Positions 1 through 30,040 of a stretch of 47,454 nt of DNA are shown in pieces. The DNA comes from Azolla pinnata (taxonomy: Eukaryota; Streptophyta; Polypodiopsida; Salviniales; Salviniaceae). The notes beneath the pieces are model-generated. The model worked only from the letters and a program-made list of their open reading frames with translations. It ran no database searches and was not told where the DNA came from. Within the stretch, counting starts at the first letter, position 1; the number at the start of each line of letters is the position of its first letter. The position numbers and the translations under genes were made by a program. The stretch is from assembly GCA_037176905.1 (NCBI GenBank), contig JBBBWG010030798.1, positions 1-47,454 of the forward strand, given 5' to 3'.

Positions 1-76
1 AACCCTAACCCTAACCCTAACCCTAACCCTAACCCTAACCCTAACCCTAACCCTAACCCTAACCCTAACCCTAACC
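1..76. repeat. Terminal telomere tract, six-base unit
   Basis: Twelve perfect AACCCT units are followed by a partial unit, after which the sequence breaks into degenerate repeats. The C-rich strand reads 5' to 3' from base 1, which is the correct orientation for the left end of a chromosome. The unit is TTAGGG on the other strand, the human-type repeat that among plants is known mainly from Asparagales and Zostera, not the common TTTAGGG. The tract is far shorter than a natural plant telomere, so the assembly probably stops just inside it. Confidence 0.95.
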
Positions 77-1170
77 TTCGCCAAACCCTAAATTCCCCCC
101 ATGCCTCCCCAAACCCTAATTCTCCCAGGACCGACCAAACCCTACTTCCCTCCCCTAAACCCTAATTCCCCTCATGGCGGACCAAACCCTGATTCCCCCA
201 TGACCGACCAAACCCTAATTCCCTGCGACTAACCAAACCCTAATTACCCATGACTGGCCCAACCCTAATCCCCCCATGGGTAGGGTTTAGGGTTTAGGGT
301 TTAGGGAATTAGGGTTTAGGGTTTAGGGAATTAGGGTTTGTTCGGTCATGGGGGATTTATGGTTTATTAAACCCTAATCCCCCCATGACTGACCAAACCC
401 TAATTCCATGCGACTGGCCAAACCCTAATTCCCCATGACTGGCCAAACCCTAATCCCCCCGTGGCTGACCAAACCCTGATCCCCCTATGACTGGCCAAAC
501 CCTAATTCCCCCCATGACTAGCCAAACCCTAATGCCCTCGTGGCTTGCCAAACCCTAATTCCCCCGTGACTGACCAAACCCTAATTCCCCATGATTGACC
601 AAACCCTAATTCCCCGTGATTGAAAAAACCCTAATTCCCCATGGCTAACCAAACCCTAAACCCTAATTCCCCATGATTGACCTGAACCCTAATTCCCCAT
701 GGGTAACCAAACCCTAAACCCTAATTCCCCATGGGTAACCAAACCCTAAACCCTAATTCCCCGTGATTGACCAAACCCTAATTCCCCATGGCTGACAAAA
801 CCCTGAACCCCCCTGTATTCCCCATGACTAACCAAACCCTAATTCCCCATGTCTGACCAAACCCTAATTCCCCATGGCTAACCAAACCCTAACTCCCCAT
901 CGCTGACTGAACCCTAATTCCCTGTGGCTGACCAAACCCTAAACCCTGATTCCCCATGGATGACCAAACCTGAACTCCCCAAAGCCTGACTCCCCACGAC
1001 TGACCAAAACCCTAATTGTTTCAGCCCAAACCCTAATTTAGACAAACCCGACCCTAACCATTTTATTAATGATGACCTAATCCCGATTATCTTGTTAGCC
1101 ATGCCCAAACCATCACCTAACCCTAATTATCTCGTTAAATGTGCCCAAACCATCACCTAACCCTAATTGC
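77..1170. repeat. Subtelomeric tandem array built on AAACCCTAATTCCCC
   Basis: A degenerate array of a roughly 25-bp unit made of ten variable bases (ATGAYTGACC type) plus AAACCCTAATTCCCC. Some units carry an extra seven-base AAACCCT step, giving about 32 bp. The array decays to the right and ends in two copies of a different unit, 40 bp apart (CCCAAACCATCACCTAACCC at 1104 and 1144). Every unit contains a telomere-like core, so the array probably arose from mutated and amplified telomere sequence. The short open frame on the minus strand at 914-1108 is only translated repeat. Confidence 0.9.
279..365 (-). repeat. Inverted segment within the subtelomeric array
   Basis: Between about 279 and 365 the array switches to the G-rich orientation, with runs of TTTAGGG and GGGAATTAGGGTTTG. 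It returns to the C-rich orientation from about 368. Both sides carry the same unit on the opposite strand, so this is a short inversion that can fold back on its neighbours. The G-rich part includes several consecutive seven-base units. Confidence 0.75.
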
Positions 1171-1926
1171 ATTTGATATGGCGGACTATGACCTTGAACA
1201 AGCTTCGATTCATGTATGTGGATTGGTCTGCAATCTTGGTGCCAGATAACGATGGGGGTGAACTTAATGAAACAAGCTTATAATTGTGTTTTGGTGTCGT
1301 GTTATCGATTGTTGCATCGCTAGCTATAAGTTGATATCGTATTTGATTATCTAAGTAACCTTGCCTTGCAATGTCTCAAACTTGTATTATCTTTGTTGTA
1401 AAACATGTCGGTAACCGATCTATGCAACAAGATAGTAGAACTCCACAGATAAGCACGGATATAGACAAGTGGAGAGAGATAGAATTTAACAGATCAAATA
1501 ATTTTCTTTTATTAACCAAATTTAACTTTGCCTTTATTGCTTCCTGTAATGGTTGTTATATTTTAAGTTATCTTCTTTAACGTCTAGAAGTATCGGGTGT
1601 CTCTAGAGATAATGTTTGTAGTGCGATTGTTTACGAGAAACATCTCCTTTATCATTACCTTAGTACTTGACACTGTTCTATCATAAAACATTTAACTCTT
1701 ATAAACTGTTCATATTATGTAGTAAATATAAACGCTAAGAGATAATATAAGTCGAGAATGTATCAATATTTTAAATAGACATCAAACTATTATTAAGATA
1801 ATCATGCTCTAAACAAAGCTTATATCATTGTTCTTCTAAGAACACAAATCAAATGCATTAAAACAAAGATAATCTTAATGTAAGAAAGGAAGATTACAAC
1901 ACTTATATGATACCCCCATAGAGTTC
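1171..1926. other. Gene-free AT-rich stretch
   Basis: No convincing coding region, RNA gene or repeat array was seen. The sequence is AT-rich. It lies on the 3' side of the minus-strand retroelement remnant and could hold a decayed LTR, but no matching LTR pair could be recognised by eye. The 69-codon open frame at 1371-1580 has no recognisable features. Confidence 0.5.
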
Positions 1927-3001
1927 TTATACAAAAAGATCGTTATAAAGCTCGAGAAGATCACCATTATCAAGCTCAAGAAGATCACCATCAACAATAT
2001 TCTCCTTCGAGAGTTTCGTTTTAGTGTCATGTGCTTTCTCTTCGACCTTCTTGTTGATGTTCGTGATGTTTATATCCTCCCTTGAGTTCAGAATCTCGCA
2101 GGTGAAGTGTGACTTGTATTCCTTTGAAATATTTTTCTTTCAATGCCTCTCTTGATAGAATTCAATGAGGTGCTTGGGTGTGGTGCATATACGAGACTAA
2201 TGTCCCTTTGTCCCACACTTCATGCAAACCTGATCCTGTTTTCTATATTCACCGCTAGACGTAGTGCCCTTCTTAGGCTTCATATTCTTATTCTCTCATT
2301 TATTCTTGAAGAATGTCCATTTAACCTTTCCACCATTCTTCCAAGAGCTCTTCTCGTGATCTTGGTTCTTTCCCTTCTTGCATGAGCTAGCATGAGCTTT
2401 TGGTATAGTTAAGTTTCTAGTGGGTTGAGACATATGATTCTCAATATTATGTGTCTCGTCCTCTCTTTGCGCTTACATTAACATGGAAACCAGTTCAGAG
2501 TATTTCTTGTACTTAGTCGGCTGGTGTTGTCTCTAGATCTGGACATAATTAGGGTGGAATGTGGATACACTTTTGTCAAATATATTAACATCGATAATTT
2601 TCTCACCATATAGCTTAAGACATGTAACAATGCAGTGAAAGATTCAGTTATATTGCTTTACATTCTTATAATCCTGAAAAATGTAAGTGAAGCCACTCAC
2701 ACCTTGCTTTTGAAAACAAGGCCTTCATCTAGTGCCCATAACTATCCTTTAACGAGTCCCAAAGGACTTTTGGATCTTCCTCACTTATATACTCATTCTT
2801 GAGGAAGTGTAGTGCCCGATTCTTCTTAGCTTGAGTAAGCAATTCAACGTTGCCAGAAGCTAATGCCCCAATAATATGATCTTGAATATATTTCAGGATG
2901 TTCTTAGCGCTAAACATAATTTTGACATCTAGTGGCCATGTCAAGTAGTTCTTGCCACTAACGACAAGCTTAACAAACTCTCTTTTAGCAACATTAGACA
3001 T
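1927..3001 (-). pseudogene. Decayed Ty1/copia retrotransposon gag
   Basis: Read on the minus strand from the ATG at 3001, the first 90 codons look like the N-terminal part of a plant Ty1/copia gag: a start resembling MSNVAKREFVKLVVSGKNYL, a Trp in the following segment, and a later DPKVLWDSLKDSYGH block. After 2729 the frame is lost, but gag-like pieces continue in other frames. A CCHC zinc knuckle of the form CX2CX4HX4C lies at 2226-2185, broken by an in-frame stop at 2199-2197. A second stop follows, and the same frame then runs on to a stop at 1929-1927. Frameshifts and stops mean it cannot encode a working Gag. No protease, integrase or reverse transcriptase was seen, so it is either a gag-only element or a truncated copy. 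Confidence 0.8.
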
Positions 3002-3341
3002 TTCTTATACTACAAAATGCAAAATTTTACTTCAAATAAAAATTTGTATGTCTGCAAATAATTTCTTTTTGGTTATCTATGCTGAATTTTTCAAAATAAT
3101 TTTAAATATATTCTGAATTTTTTCTTAGTATATTTTGAGATTTTCTATTATTTATTAAATAATATTTTGAATTTATAACTTGTTAAATAATATCCCAAAG
3201 CACATAACAGCGAAGAAAATAAACTATATATATTATGCTCTCAATAATGTACTAAGCCTAAGGTTCTTTAATTGATAAAAACTTATACCTTAAAATTAAT
3301 GTTTTAGGATTATTTCTATATTTCATAATTAAAATAACTAA

Positions 3342-3376
3342 ACCCTAAACCCTAAACCCTAAACCCTAAACCCTAA
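3342..3376. repeat. Interstitial seven-base telomere tract
   Basis: About five CCCTAAA units in a row, the common plant telomere form, lie 3.3 kb inside the chromosome and are followed by TG-rich and TA-rich microsatellite sequence to about 3413. The unit differs from the six-base terminal tract. Confidence 0.9.
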
Positions 3377-3419
3377 ATAATTATTGTGTGTATGTGTGTG
3401 TGTATATATATATATCTCT

Positions 3420-4375
3420 TGGGAAAACTATTAACTGAATATGATGTGTGGCATGACATACATCGAGAATGATGCATGACTTGGCATGTTAGAATTAGTA
3501 CGTAAGACTAAGTATGAAGAAGATTGTATATGTAAGAATTATTGTGCTATAATTAGTATGCATGTGATTAGGTGACAAAATAACCTTGAGTCGCGTATGG
3601 ATAACCTAGAAGCAAGATGCATGACGTAGATCCTGATGGGATGCATTGCCAAGCCCAAATGGCATATCTCCATGACATTTGAGCTGGATCGAGGCTCCTC
3701 TGTCCATCTTTAGAGAATGCCTGATGATAATTCTATTTGCTATGTCTCGTGTGTCACGAGCTGCTTTGCATGAATATGGACAAGAGGGAGGATGGCAGAT
3801 GACGGCAAGTCGAGGCAAGATACTGAGATCAGGAAATGCGATACAGAGAATCAGAGCTTGAAGCTTAGCTGAGACAAACAACAAAACAATGCTTATGGGC
3901 CAAGCAATGATCCAAAATAGATGAAATCAAGGTTGTGATTGGACCCACCCATTATCAAGTAGCGGCAAAGCAGGCCAAGGAGAAGGAGGTTGACATCTGG
4001 CGATCTCCATGGATCTTTGTCATGTATCTATCCCATTTGCATGTAGTTTGCCACAAGTTTTATTGTCAATATCCATTTGCATTGGCTACCTATTGGAATG
4101 TACGTTTTACGCATCGATTGGATTGTTCAGAGTACTCGTTCGGAGGGCTGGAACAACTAGCTAGCTGCATGTCTGTTAGCCGACGGAGCTGATGATTCCC
4201 CCGAAGAACTCTTGTAATAAGGCTTCGTATGACAACTTCAGTTTAAACACGACGTTGCATCTGCAGTTTCCGGGCATATGCGATTTCCAACAGTGCTTCT
4301 TCACATGGCTAGATTCGCGAGAATAGAAGAAGAAGAGCATAGCCGATGACAAAAATCGGACACATACAACGATGC
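3420..4375. other. Intergenic sequence without a recognised gene
   Basis: Short open frames occur on both strands, for example 3679-3861, 3935-4192 and 3606-3884 on the minus strand. None has a recognisable family motif, a continuing exon structure or a start context that would support it. No repeat array was seen here. Confidence 0.5.
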
Positions 4376-4389
4376 ATGTGCCCGCGACC

Positions 4390-4963
4390 ATGCACATTCA
4401 CATGCACACACACACATGCACACATGCACAAATGCGCATGCACACATGTGCGCATACATGCATGCGCATGCACGCACGTGTGCATACATGCATGCGCATG
4501 CACAAGCACATGCACATACATGCATGCGCATGCACAAGCACAAGCACATACATATATGCACATGCACATGCACATACATACATGCAGAAGCACATACATA
4601 CATGCACACACCTGCGCATATACATGCGCATGCACACACGTGCACATACATGCATGCGCATGCACACGCACATGGACATACATACACGCTCATGTATGCA
4701 CAAGCACATGCACATACATGCATGCGCATGCACATGCACAAGCACATGCTCATGCACAAGCACAAGCACATGCACATGCACATGCGCATGCACATACATA
4801 CATGCACACGCACAAGCACATACATACATGCACATGCACAAGCACAAGCACATACATACATGCGCATGCACATACATGCATGCGCATGCACATACATGCA
4901 TGCGCATGCACATACATACATGCGCATGCGCATGCACATACATACATGCGCATGTATGTACAT
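4390..4963. repeat. Alternating purine-pyrimidine array (CATGCGCATGCACATACA type)
   Basis: About 570 bp of nearly uninterrupted purine-pyrimidine alternation built from CATGCA, TGCGCA, CACA and CATACA blocks. A loose unit of roughly 24 to 30 bp, of the form ACATACATGCATGCGCATGC, is repeated with variation. Such sequence favours left-handed Z-DNA and local hairpins. Because it lacks stop codons in most frames it produces long open frames on both strands, up to 272 codons, rich in His, Ala, Cys, Thr or Met, Val, Cys; these are repeat artefacts. It ends roughly 140 bp before the likely leader of the BCHB gene. Confidence 0.9.
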
Positions 4964-5099
4964 GAGCGATGCGTTGCTTGCAGGCAGCGACCACGTTTGT
5001 GGGTCATGCCCGAGCACGACTTACCAAGCACAGTAGAACAGGAAATGCTCCGCGTCTCGTCTCGTGAAGCAGGAAGGGGGACTCTTGCCCTTGACTCTC

Positions 5100-6068
5100 A
5101 GTGCTCAAAACCTTCCCTTTCCATTGTTTCTTCTTCTTTTGCTTCTTCTCTTGGCAGTAAATAACCAGATCTTCGAGGTTCCTCCACCATAGCCAGAATC
5201 ATCTGTGCGTGCGTGCCACTTCTTTTATTTATGTTAGCTTTTCGGCCGCCGTTCTCAGATTTGGATGCAATATCTGCCTCTCCTCGAAGGATTCGATTAA
5301 GGTATATGCCAATTGTTCGTGTCCATTCCTTTGTTTGTTTATCTCCAGTTTGTTTAAGCTCCATACCTCTAGTTGCCCATTCGATTTCAAGATCAAGGAT
5401 CCACATTTAGGGATTGGTTGCTTAGACTGACAGAATAGGGTTTAGGTTTTTAGTGTGCCTGATATCCTTCAAATCACTTGCCTTCTTCATTCGGGGCTTG
5501 ATTCAGTCATATATGACATCTGTACATAATGTGTAATTTTCTCATCATGATCAATCGCAATTAACACTGCTCAGCTGTGATCATAAACTACCGACAAAGG
5601 ATCCAGGATCTGACTTTAGGGTTGCGTAGCTAGATTACGATGGTATCTATATCCTAAGCAGAAATCACTTAAATTGGGCATTAGTATTTTGGAAAGGCTT
5701 ATTTTCTCGGCTACGGATGCATTTGTGCTTATAATTGTTGTGTTTGTTTATATTTAAAAGCTTGATCGACAGACATTAATCGAGATCTGAAGCTCCTGAA
5801 AGGAAGGATCTAGAGTTCTAATTTATCAAGGATTTGGTTGCTTTTATTGTTATACTGCTCAAAGATGGGCATCAAAGACGAAGATTATCTATATGTTTGA
5901 TTCAGGTATGCAATTCTGTTTTTCTATTTAGATTTTTTGCTATTTTCTATGTTCGATGGGCATAAACCCGAATCATGATCCGAGGATTCTGCATTGATCG
6001 AAGCTTTTTCTGCATAAAGGAGCTAGAATCGATCTGCATTTAGGGTTTCACCTCATACCTAGGCAGCT
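5100..6068 (+). promoter_or_regulatory. Probable 5' leader of the BCHB gene, with spliced introns
   Basis: This stretch has no long coding frame but several good splice signals: a donor at 5302 (AAG|GTATAT), an acceptor ending at 5772 (GACAG) and a donor at 5906 (TCAG|GTATGC). Acceptor-like AGs at 6042-6043 or 6061-6062 lie just before the start codon. The leader therefore probably has two introns. The candidate middle leader exon, 5773-5905, contains an 11-residue upstream open frame (ATG at 5865, stop ending at 5900). The transcription start was not located. Confidence 0.5.
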
Positions 6069-25996
<19,928 letters not shown>

Positions 25997-27150
25997 TGAG
26001 ATTGTGAATGTAGTCACGGGTGCAATTTACCAGAATCATTGTTCCTCCAGGATGGTGGTTTCTAAAGCCCTTGGAAGATCCATTGGTGCCAGTCATACAG
26101 ACCTGTGTTTCTCGAGTGAGGAATTTGCTGCAGTGTCATACGACCATCGATTCAAGCATATATATGGTGAACTAAACAAAGCATGGGGGATTCTAAAACC
26201 ATCAATCAAGCTTACCCAAGATGGAATAAACAAAGCTAGGAGAAGAAGAAACCGGAAGCTTCTTCAAAGGTTTTTTTTTTGCATCAAGGAGAGGAAAGTA
26301 GCATATTATTCTTCTTACATACGGCAACGGTGTTTTCTTTTGAGCTTCGGGGAAGCCGGATTCTGTACATTATGCAGTACCAGAAGGTGTGATTCTTTGG
26401 GTGATGATGAAGGAATTTATTTGGCGCGAAGAGAGTTTAGTTGAAGAGGTTAGGGGGGAGCTCTTGTTATGGTCACATTCGGCGATGCAATATATAAAGG
26501 CATTGTAGACATTCCAATTGAAGTTTATGGTATTAATGTTGCAAGGGATGTTAATCTCCATGGGCGAGTTTTATGGAACCGCCGCATTTGTCAGCGGAAC
26601 TCATCAATGAAGTCTTATTTGGTTTCCGAGTATGAAGCGTGTGTAAACATGAGTGATGATGGGTTTTCCTGTATATGGTCTAGGAAACAGAATCAGCAGT
26701 CAGCAAATCTTCTATTATCTATCTGCACAGATCCAGGTGAGGTAAAATCAATGTGCCCAATTGTGGAAGGTGAGGTGGATAAATTTGTGTTTGTTTTTTA
26801 CCTCCAGAATCTTTTTGCTTGTATCTTTCGCTCCGAACAGGAACTTAGTAAGGAATTCAAGTGGAAAAGCATGTCAGCTAATTCATCGCAATTAGAGGTT
26901 GATTCTGCTGTGATCTGAAAGGATAACTGGGAGTGAATAAGCAACTGAAATGCCCAAATCTGTCGTCTAAATGCTGAAAGATATGAACAGCAATCACCAT
27001 CTGTCTATCTATCTATCTATATATGTAATTTGTTGTTTTGGCTTAAATGTAAAAGTCCTATTGGATTCTGAAGCATTTGCAGATTTGCTGTCAGCTGCGA
27101 TCATTTTGCAATGTTGCAAAAAAATAAAACCGTTCTTTTGATTCATTTGA
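25997..27150 (+). other. BCHB 3' region holding coding-like sequence of unknown origin
   Basis: Directly after the BCHB stop the sequence stays open in one shifted frame to 26444, with about 150 codons including a SRMVVSKALGRSIGASHTDL block. It then meets stops at 26442-26444 and 26451-26453 and reopens in the same frame from about 26454 to 26918 (149 codons from the ATG at 26469). Around 26356-26510 another frame looks more protein-like (VHYAVPEGVILWVMMKEFIW). I do not recognise the protein. It may be a long 3' UTR, a remnant of a captured gene, or an alternative BCHB tail. A TCTA microsatellite at 27003-27020 and an AATAAA at 27123-27128 follow, the latter a plausible polyadenylation signal. 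Confidence 0.45.
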
Positions 27151-28255
27151 AGTATAAATCATCCCGCAAATTCAGGTTTATGTGAAGAAGAAGAAAAGAA
27201 GAAGAAGAACTGAGAAATGCAAATAGGCGTAAAAAAAAGAGATTTGCAGGACATTTTTGTAATTTAACAGAACCATTCTGTTGATTCTTTGCTGCTGCTG
27301 TTGTTCTTCTCCGATGACGACGATGACGATGATGACGACCTTATTGGCGATGGTGATAATATGGATAAATAGATAGATATAGTTGCACATAACATTTTAA
27401 AAATTTTGAGAATTAGGAACTGTATGACATTAGCATTAATCCTAAAAAAAAACAAGTTGTATGGTGGATTTGTTTGTCCTCTAAAAGTTTCCCATAGGCA
27501 TCCCATTGATGAGTGATCGAGAAACAAGTAATATGCATACCTGCATCAGAATGAGGATGCCAAGAAGCAGGACAAGGCAAATTAATAATAGCAATCTTCT
27601 TATCTTTTTTTCAGTTTATTTGAGAATCTTTTCTTGAAGCTATTGATATATTTATTATGATAAAGCAGTTAAATTGGCATCCAAAACACTAGGCATCCTT
27701 GCTCAAATCAAGGTATGTTCTGGTTTGTACACATAATAAGTGATTTAAGTGGGGTTGAACACTTTTGCGCTTTGTCTTCATTTCCGTCTTCATTTCCCAC
27801 TTAAGTGTTCCGATGGGACAGTTCAACTTATTGAAGCCTATAGAGCTCAGCATTCTATCATCCTCCAGGTTCTTTTCAAATCGCTAGAGCAATACTATGT
27901 CAATGTGTTGAATGAATAAGAGGACTAAATAAAATTTATATATATAATGTGTTTCTAGATTGATGATTACATGAAAATAGGGATCTTACAGTGTCTAGCT
28001 TTACAGTGCATTTTTTTTTTCTTGATGTCCTCGTTACTGGTTTTGCTCTTGATTTGAATTAAATGATATTGATTGTAGTACTAGTCTTAAGTTCATCTAT
28101 GAATTGTAATATTCAACTAGAATCTCCTTTTATCTTTTGGTAATTGATGAAACCATTTTTCCCCTAGTTGCCTCTAGTTAGTGTCACTAGAACCTCATGA
28201 GGCAAGGACATATTTGTGAATATGTTGAGTGATGTACATGAGCCTAACCAACAAT
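27151..28255. other. Intergenic sequence with simple repeats only
   Basis: No gene was recognised. An AAG-rich stretch (27183-27211) and a GAC/GAT triplet stretch (about 27313-27338) create short open frames on the minus strand, rich in Ser, Ile, Val, that look like artefacts. The rest is AT-rich unique sequence. Confidence 0.5.
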
Positions 28256-28346
28256 TGTTGGAAAATGAGAGAGGTAAGAGTACAAGGTAGAGTAAAATGA
28301 CACAAACAAGACACATCATGTTTTAAAGGTGGAAATCCCTTAAAGA

Positions 28347-28405
28347 GAGAAAAAAATACGGGACATAATCCAAAAGAGAAAAAAATACGGGACATAATCC
28401 AAAAC
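28347..28405. repeat. Tandem duplication of a 29 to 30-bp segment
   Basis: The block GAGAAAAAAATACGGGACAT plus about ten more bases occurs twice back to back. It lies inside the possible LTR and is nearly perfect, which suggests a recent slippage event. Confidence 0.85.
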
Positions 28406-28800
28406 TCTTCCACTATCAAAGAAAGAATAATATAAGAATGAAAGTTAGAGTGTACTCATAAATACTCTAACATAGACAACACAAAGCAAGAACATAAAAA
28501 ATGAACTCACAAACCACAAGGGGTGTTGAGGATGGTGATACTTGCGGTGCTACCTCCTTGCTACAAGATGAGGAGTAGTAGAAGTGGAACTATCTCCTCC
28601 AAAGAGGGGTATGTGAAAAAGTGTCAAGAGAAAAGAATATCTCCAGAAGTGTATTACTCACCCTTCATAATATAACCTTTTTATACTCAAAACAGTCCTT
28701 TTTATTTCTAGGGTTTGTTCCTTTCAAAGTGATAAGAGCATTTCACACCTAAGGTAAAACTTGGCCTTTAGGTGCCACTTAACTTATGTGTCATTTTCAT

Positions 28801-28802
<2 letters not shown>

Positions 28803-28863
<61 letters not shown>
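28803..28863. repeat. AC microsatellite, about 30 units
   Basis: An uninterrupted AC run. The minus-strand open frame over it (28768-28962) is just translated TG repeat giving Cys-Val alternation. Confidence 0.97.
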
Positions 28864-28868
<5 letters not shown>

Positions 28869-29606
28869 TAGTGTGAATACATATTGTGACTAGAATATCT
28901 CTAATATTTTTTTTCTTTTTGAGACTTTTAGTTGAAGGTGAAATTCGTATGGCTCCAAACATGGAAAGTAATGAGACTATGGCTCTTGTAGCATAATGAC
29001 TTAAAGTTTGCTTTGGCTAATGTTCCATTTGGTAGTGCAAAAACTGGTATCAGAGTGGTTGGTATATTAATTCGTTTATCAAATTAAAAATAAAGTTTCA
29101 AATTAAGACTTGCTTACTGTACTCTTATTGTGAGTATGTGGTCACCTTGGGGTGCTCCTATTGAAACTCTTGACACTCATGTGTCTTACTGTTTGAGCAT
29201 ATAGTGCAAGATGTTCCAGCTCTAGACAATGATATTGGGGCCCAAGAAATGGCTTGGATTAAAGTACGAAACTTTTTGCAAATAGGGATTTTTCTTTCAC
29301 TCATTTCATATAGAAAATTCCCTCCTACAAGATACGTATGAGCTATTATGCAATGATGACATCAACAACACGGCCTATGTAACTGGAAAGCCCCTTGTAG
29401 AGGTATGTTTGCTTGACAGCCAGTTGGCTGTTCTTCAATTTTTTAGGATGTGTCTATCTACTCTATGTGATGATTGTAAAGAAATACTACATGTCTGACA
29501 ATTATATAGGTCAATGATGGCAAAGACGATTTCATGTTATTTAGAATAGTATCTCTAGGGAAAGAATGATCAATATTGTTAAAAACTCTTTGATCAATGC
29601 TATTTA

Positions 29607-29816
29607 GGGTGGAATCCATGGTAGGCAAGAAGCAATTGGGCTTGGGAGTGTATTTTTGTTGAAGAGAGTTCCTGAACCAGCAGGTCCTGAAATTACCTTC
29701 CCTTTTATTGTGGTTGTTAAAATTATCAATGAGACAAGGACGGCTGATGACCCTTTGGCTAACATATTGTCTTGTTCAGGAAAGCATGAAAGAACTAGGG
29801 CTCACTTAGGGCATTA
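29607..29816 (+). pseudogene. Unassigned coding-like fragment
   Basis: About 69 codons without a stop and with a natural amino-acid mix, including GRQEAIGLGSVFLLKRVPEP and FPFIVVVKIINETRTADDPL, ending in TAG at 29814-29816. No start codon or splice partners are evident. It lies downstream of the possible LTR, so it may be a piece of a retroelement protein or of a host gene. I do not recognise the family. Confidence 0.25.
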
Positions 29817-30013
29817 GAGGAAAGTCTTTTGTAGTACAAGGATTTGGCAATGTTTGGTCGACATACCAGTATTGTGAGTTAATATTGAGGTGGTTTTGTT
29901 GTTGATATACATGTGTTAGTTTTTTTACAATCTTAAGTGATAATTTACTGCAATATATGCATGTATTGCTTGTATGTCTATGTTAAGCTTACCTAAAGGG
30001 GGTATTGTGTATT

Positions 30014-30040
30014 GGGTTTAGGGTTTAGGGTTTAGGGTTT
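30014..30040. repeat. Short interstitial TTTAGGG tract
   Basis: Three GGGTTTA steps in the G-rich orientation, again the seven-base plant form. They sit in gene-free sequence 30 kb from the chromosome end. Confidence 0.85.

Larger units (their letters stand above)
28256..29055 (+). mobile_element. Possible LTR with adjacent tRNA-iMet primer-binding site
   Basis: TGTTGG at 28256 could be an LTR start and CA at 29038-29039 its end. TGGTATCAGAG at 29045-29055 matches the first 11 bases of the plant initiator-Met tRNA primer-binding site used by many copia-type elements. The five-base gap between the LTR end and the primer site is longer than usual. TATA-like sequence lies near 28670-28690. No second LTR and no gag or pol were found downstream, so if real this is a truncated element. 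The call rests mainly on the primer-site match. Confidence 0.35.

Noticed and set aside
77..1170. CRISPR-like regular spacing of short repeats
   Set aside because: Units are continuous, telomere-derived and in a plant chromosome end; there are no unique spacers or cas genes.
4301..5164. Overlapping long open frames of 93 to 272 codons on both strands
   Set aside because: All are translations of the alternating purine-pyrimidine repeat, which lacks stop codons; residues are His, Ala, Cys, Thr or Met, Val, Cys only.
26469..26918. Weak resemblance of the PIEVYGINVARD string to a grass domain of unknown function (DUF6598)
   Set aside because: Only a few residues agree and it cannot be tested by eye; left as unassigned.
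28768..28962. Minus-strand frame with a long Cys-Val run
   Set aside because: It is the translated AC microsatellite.
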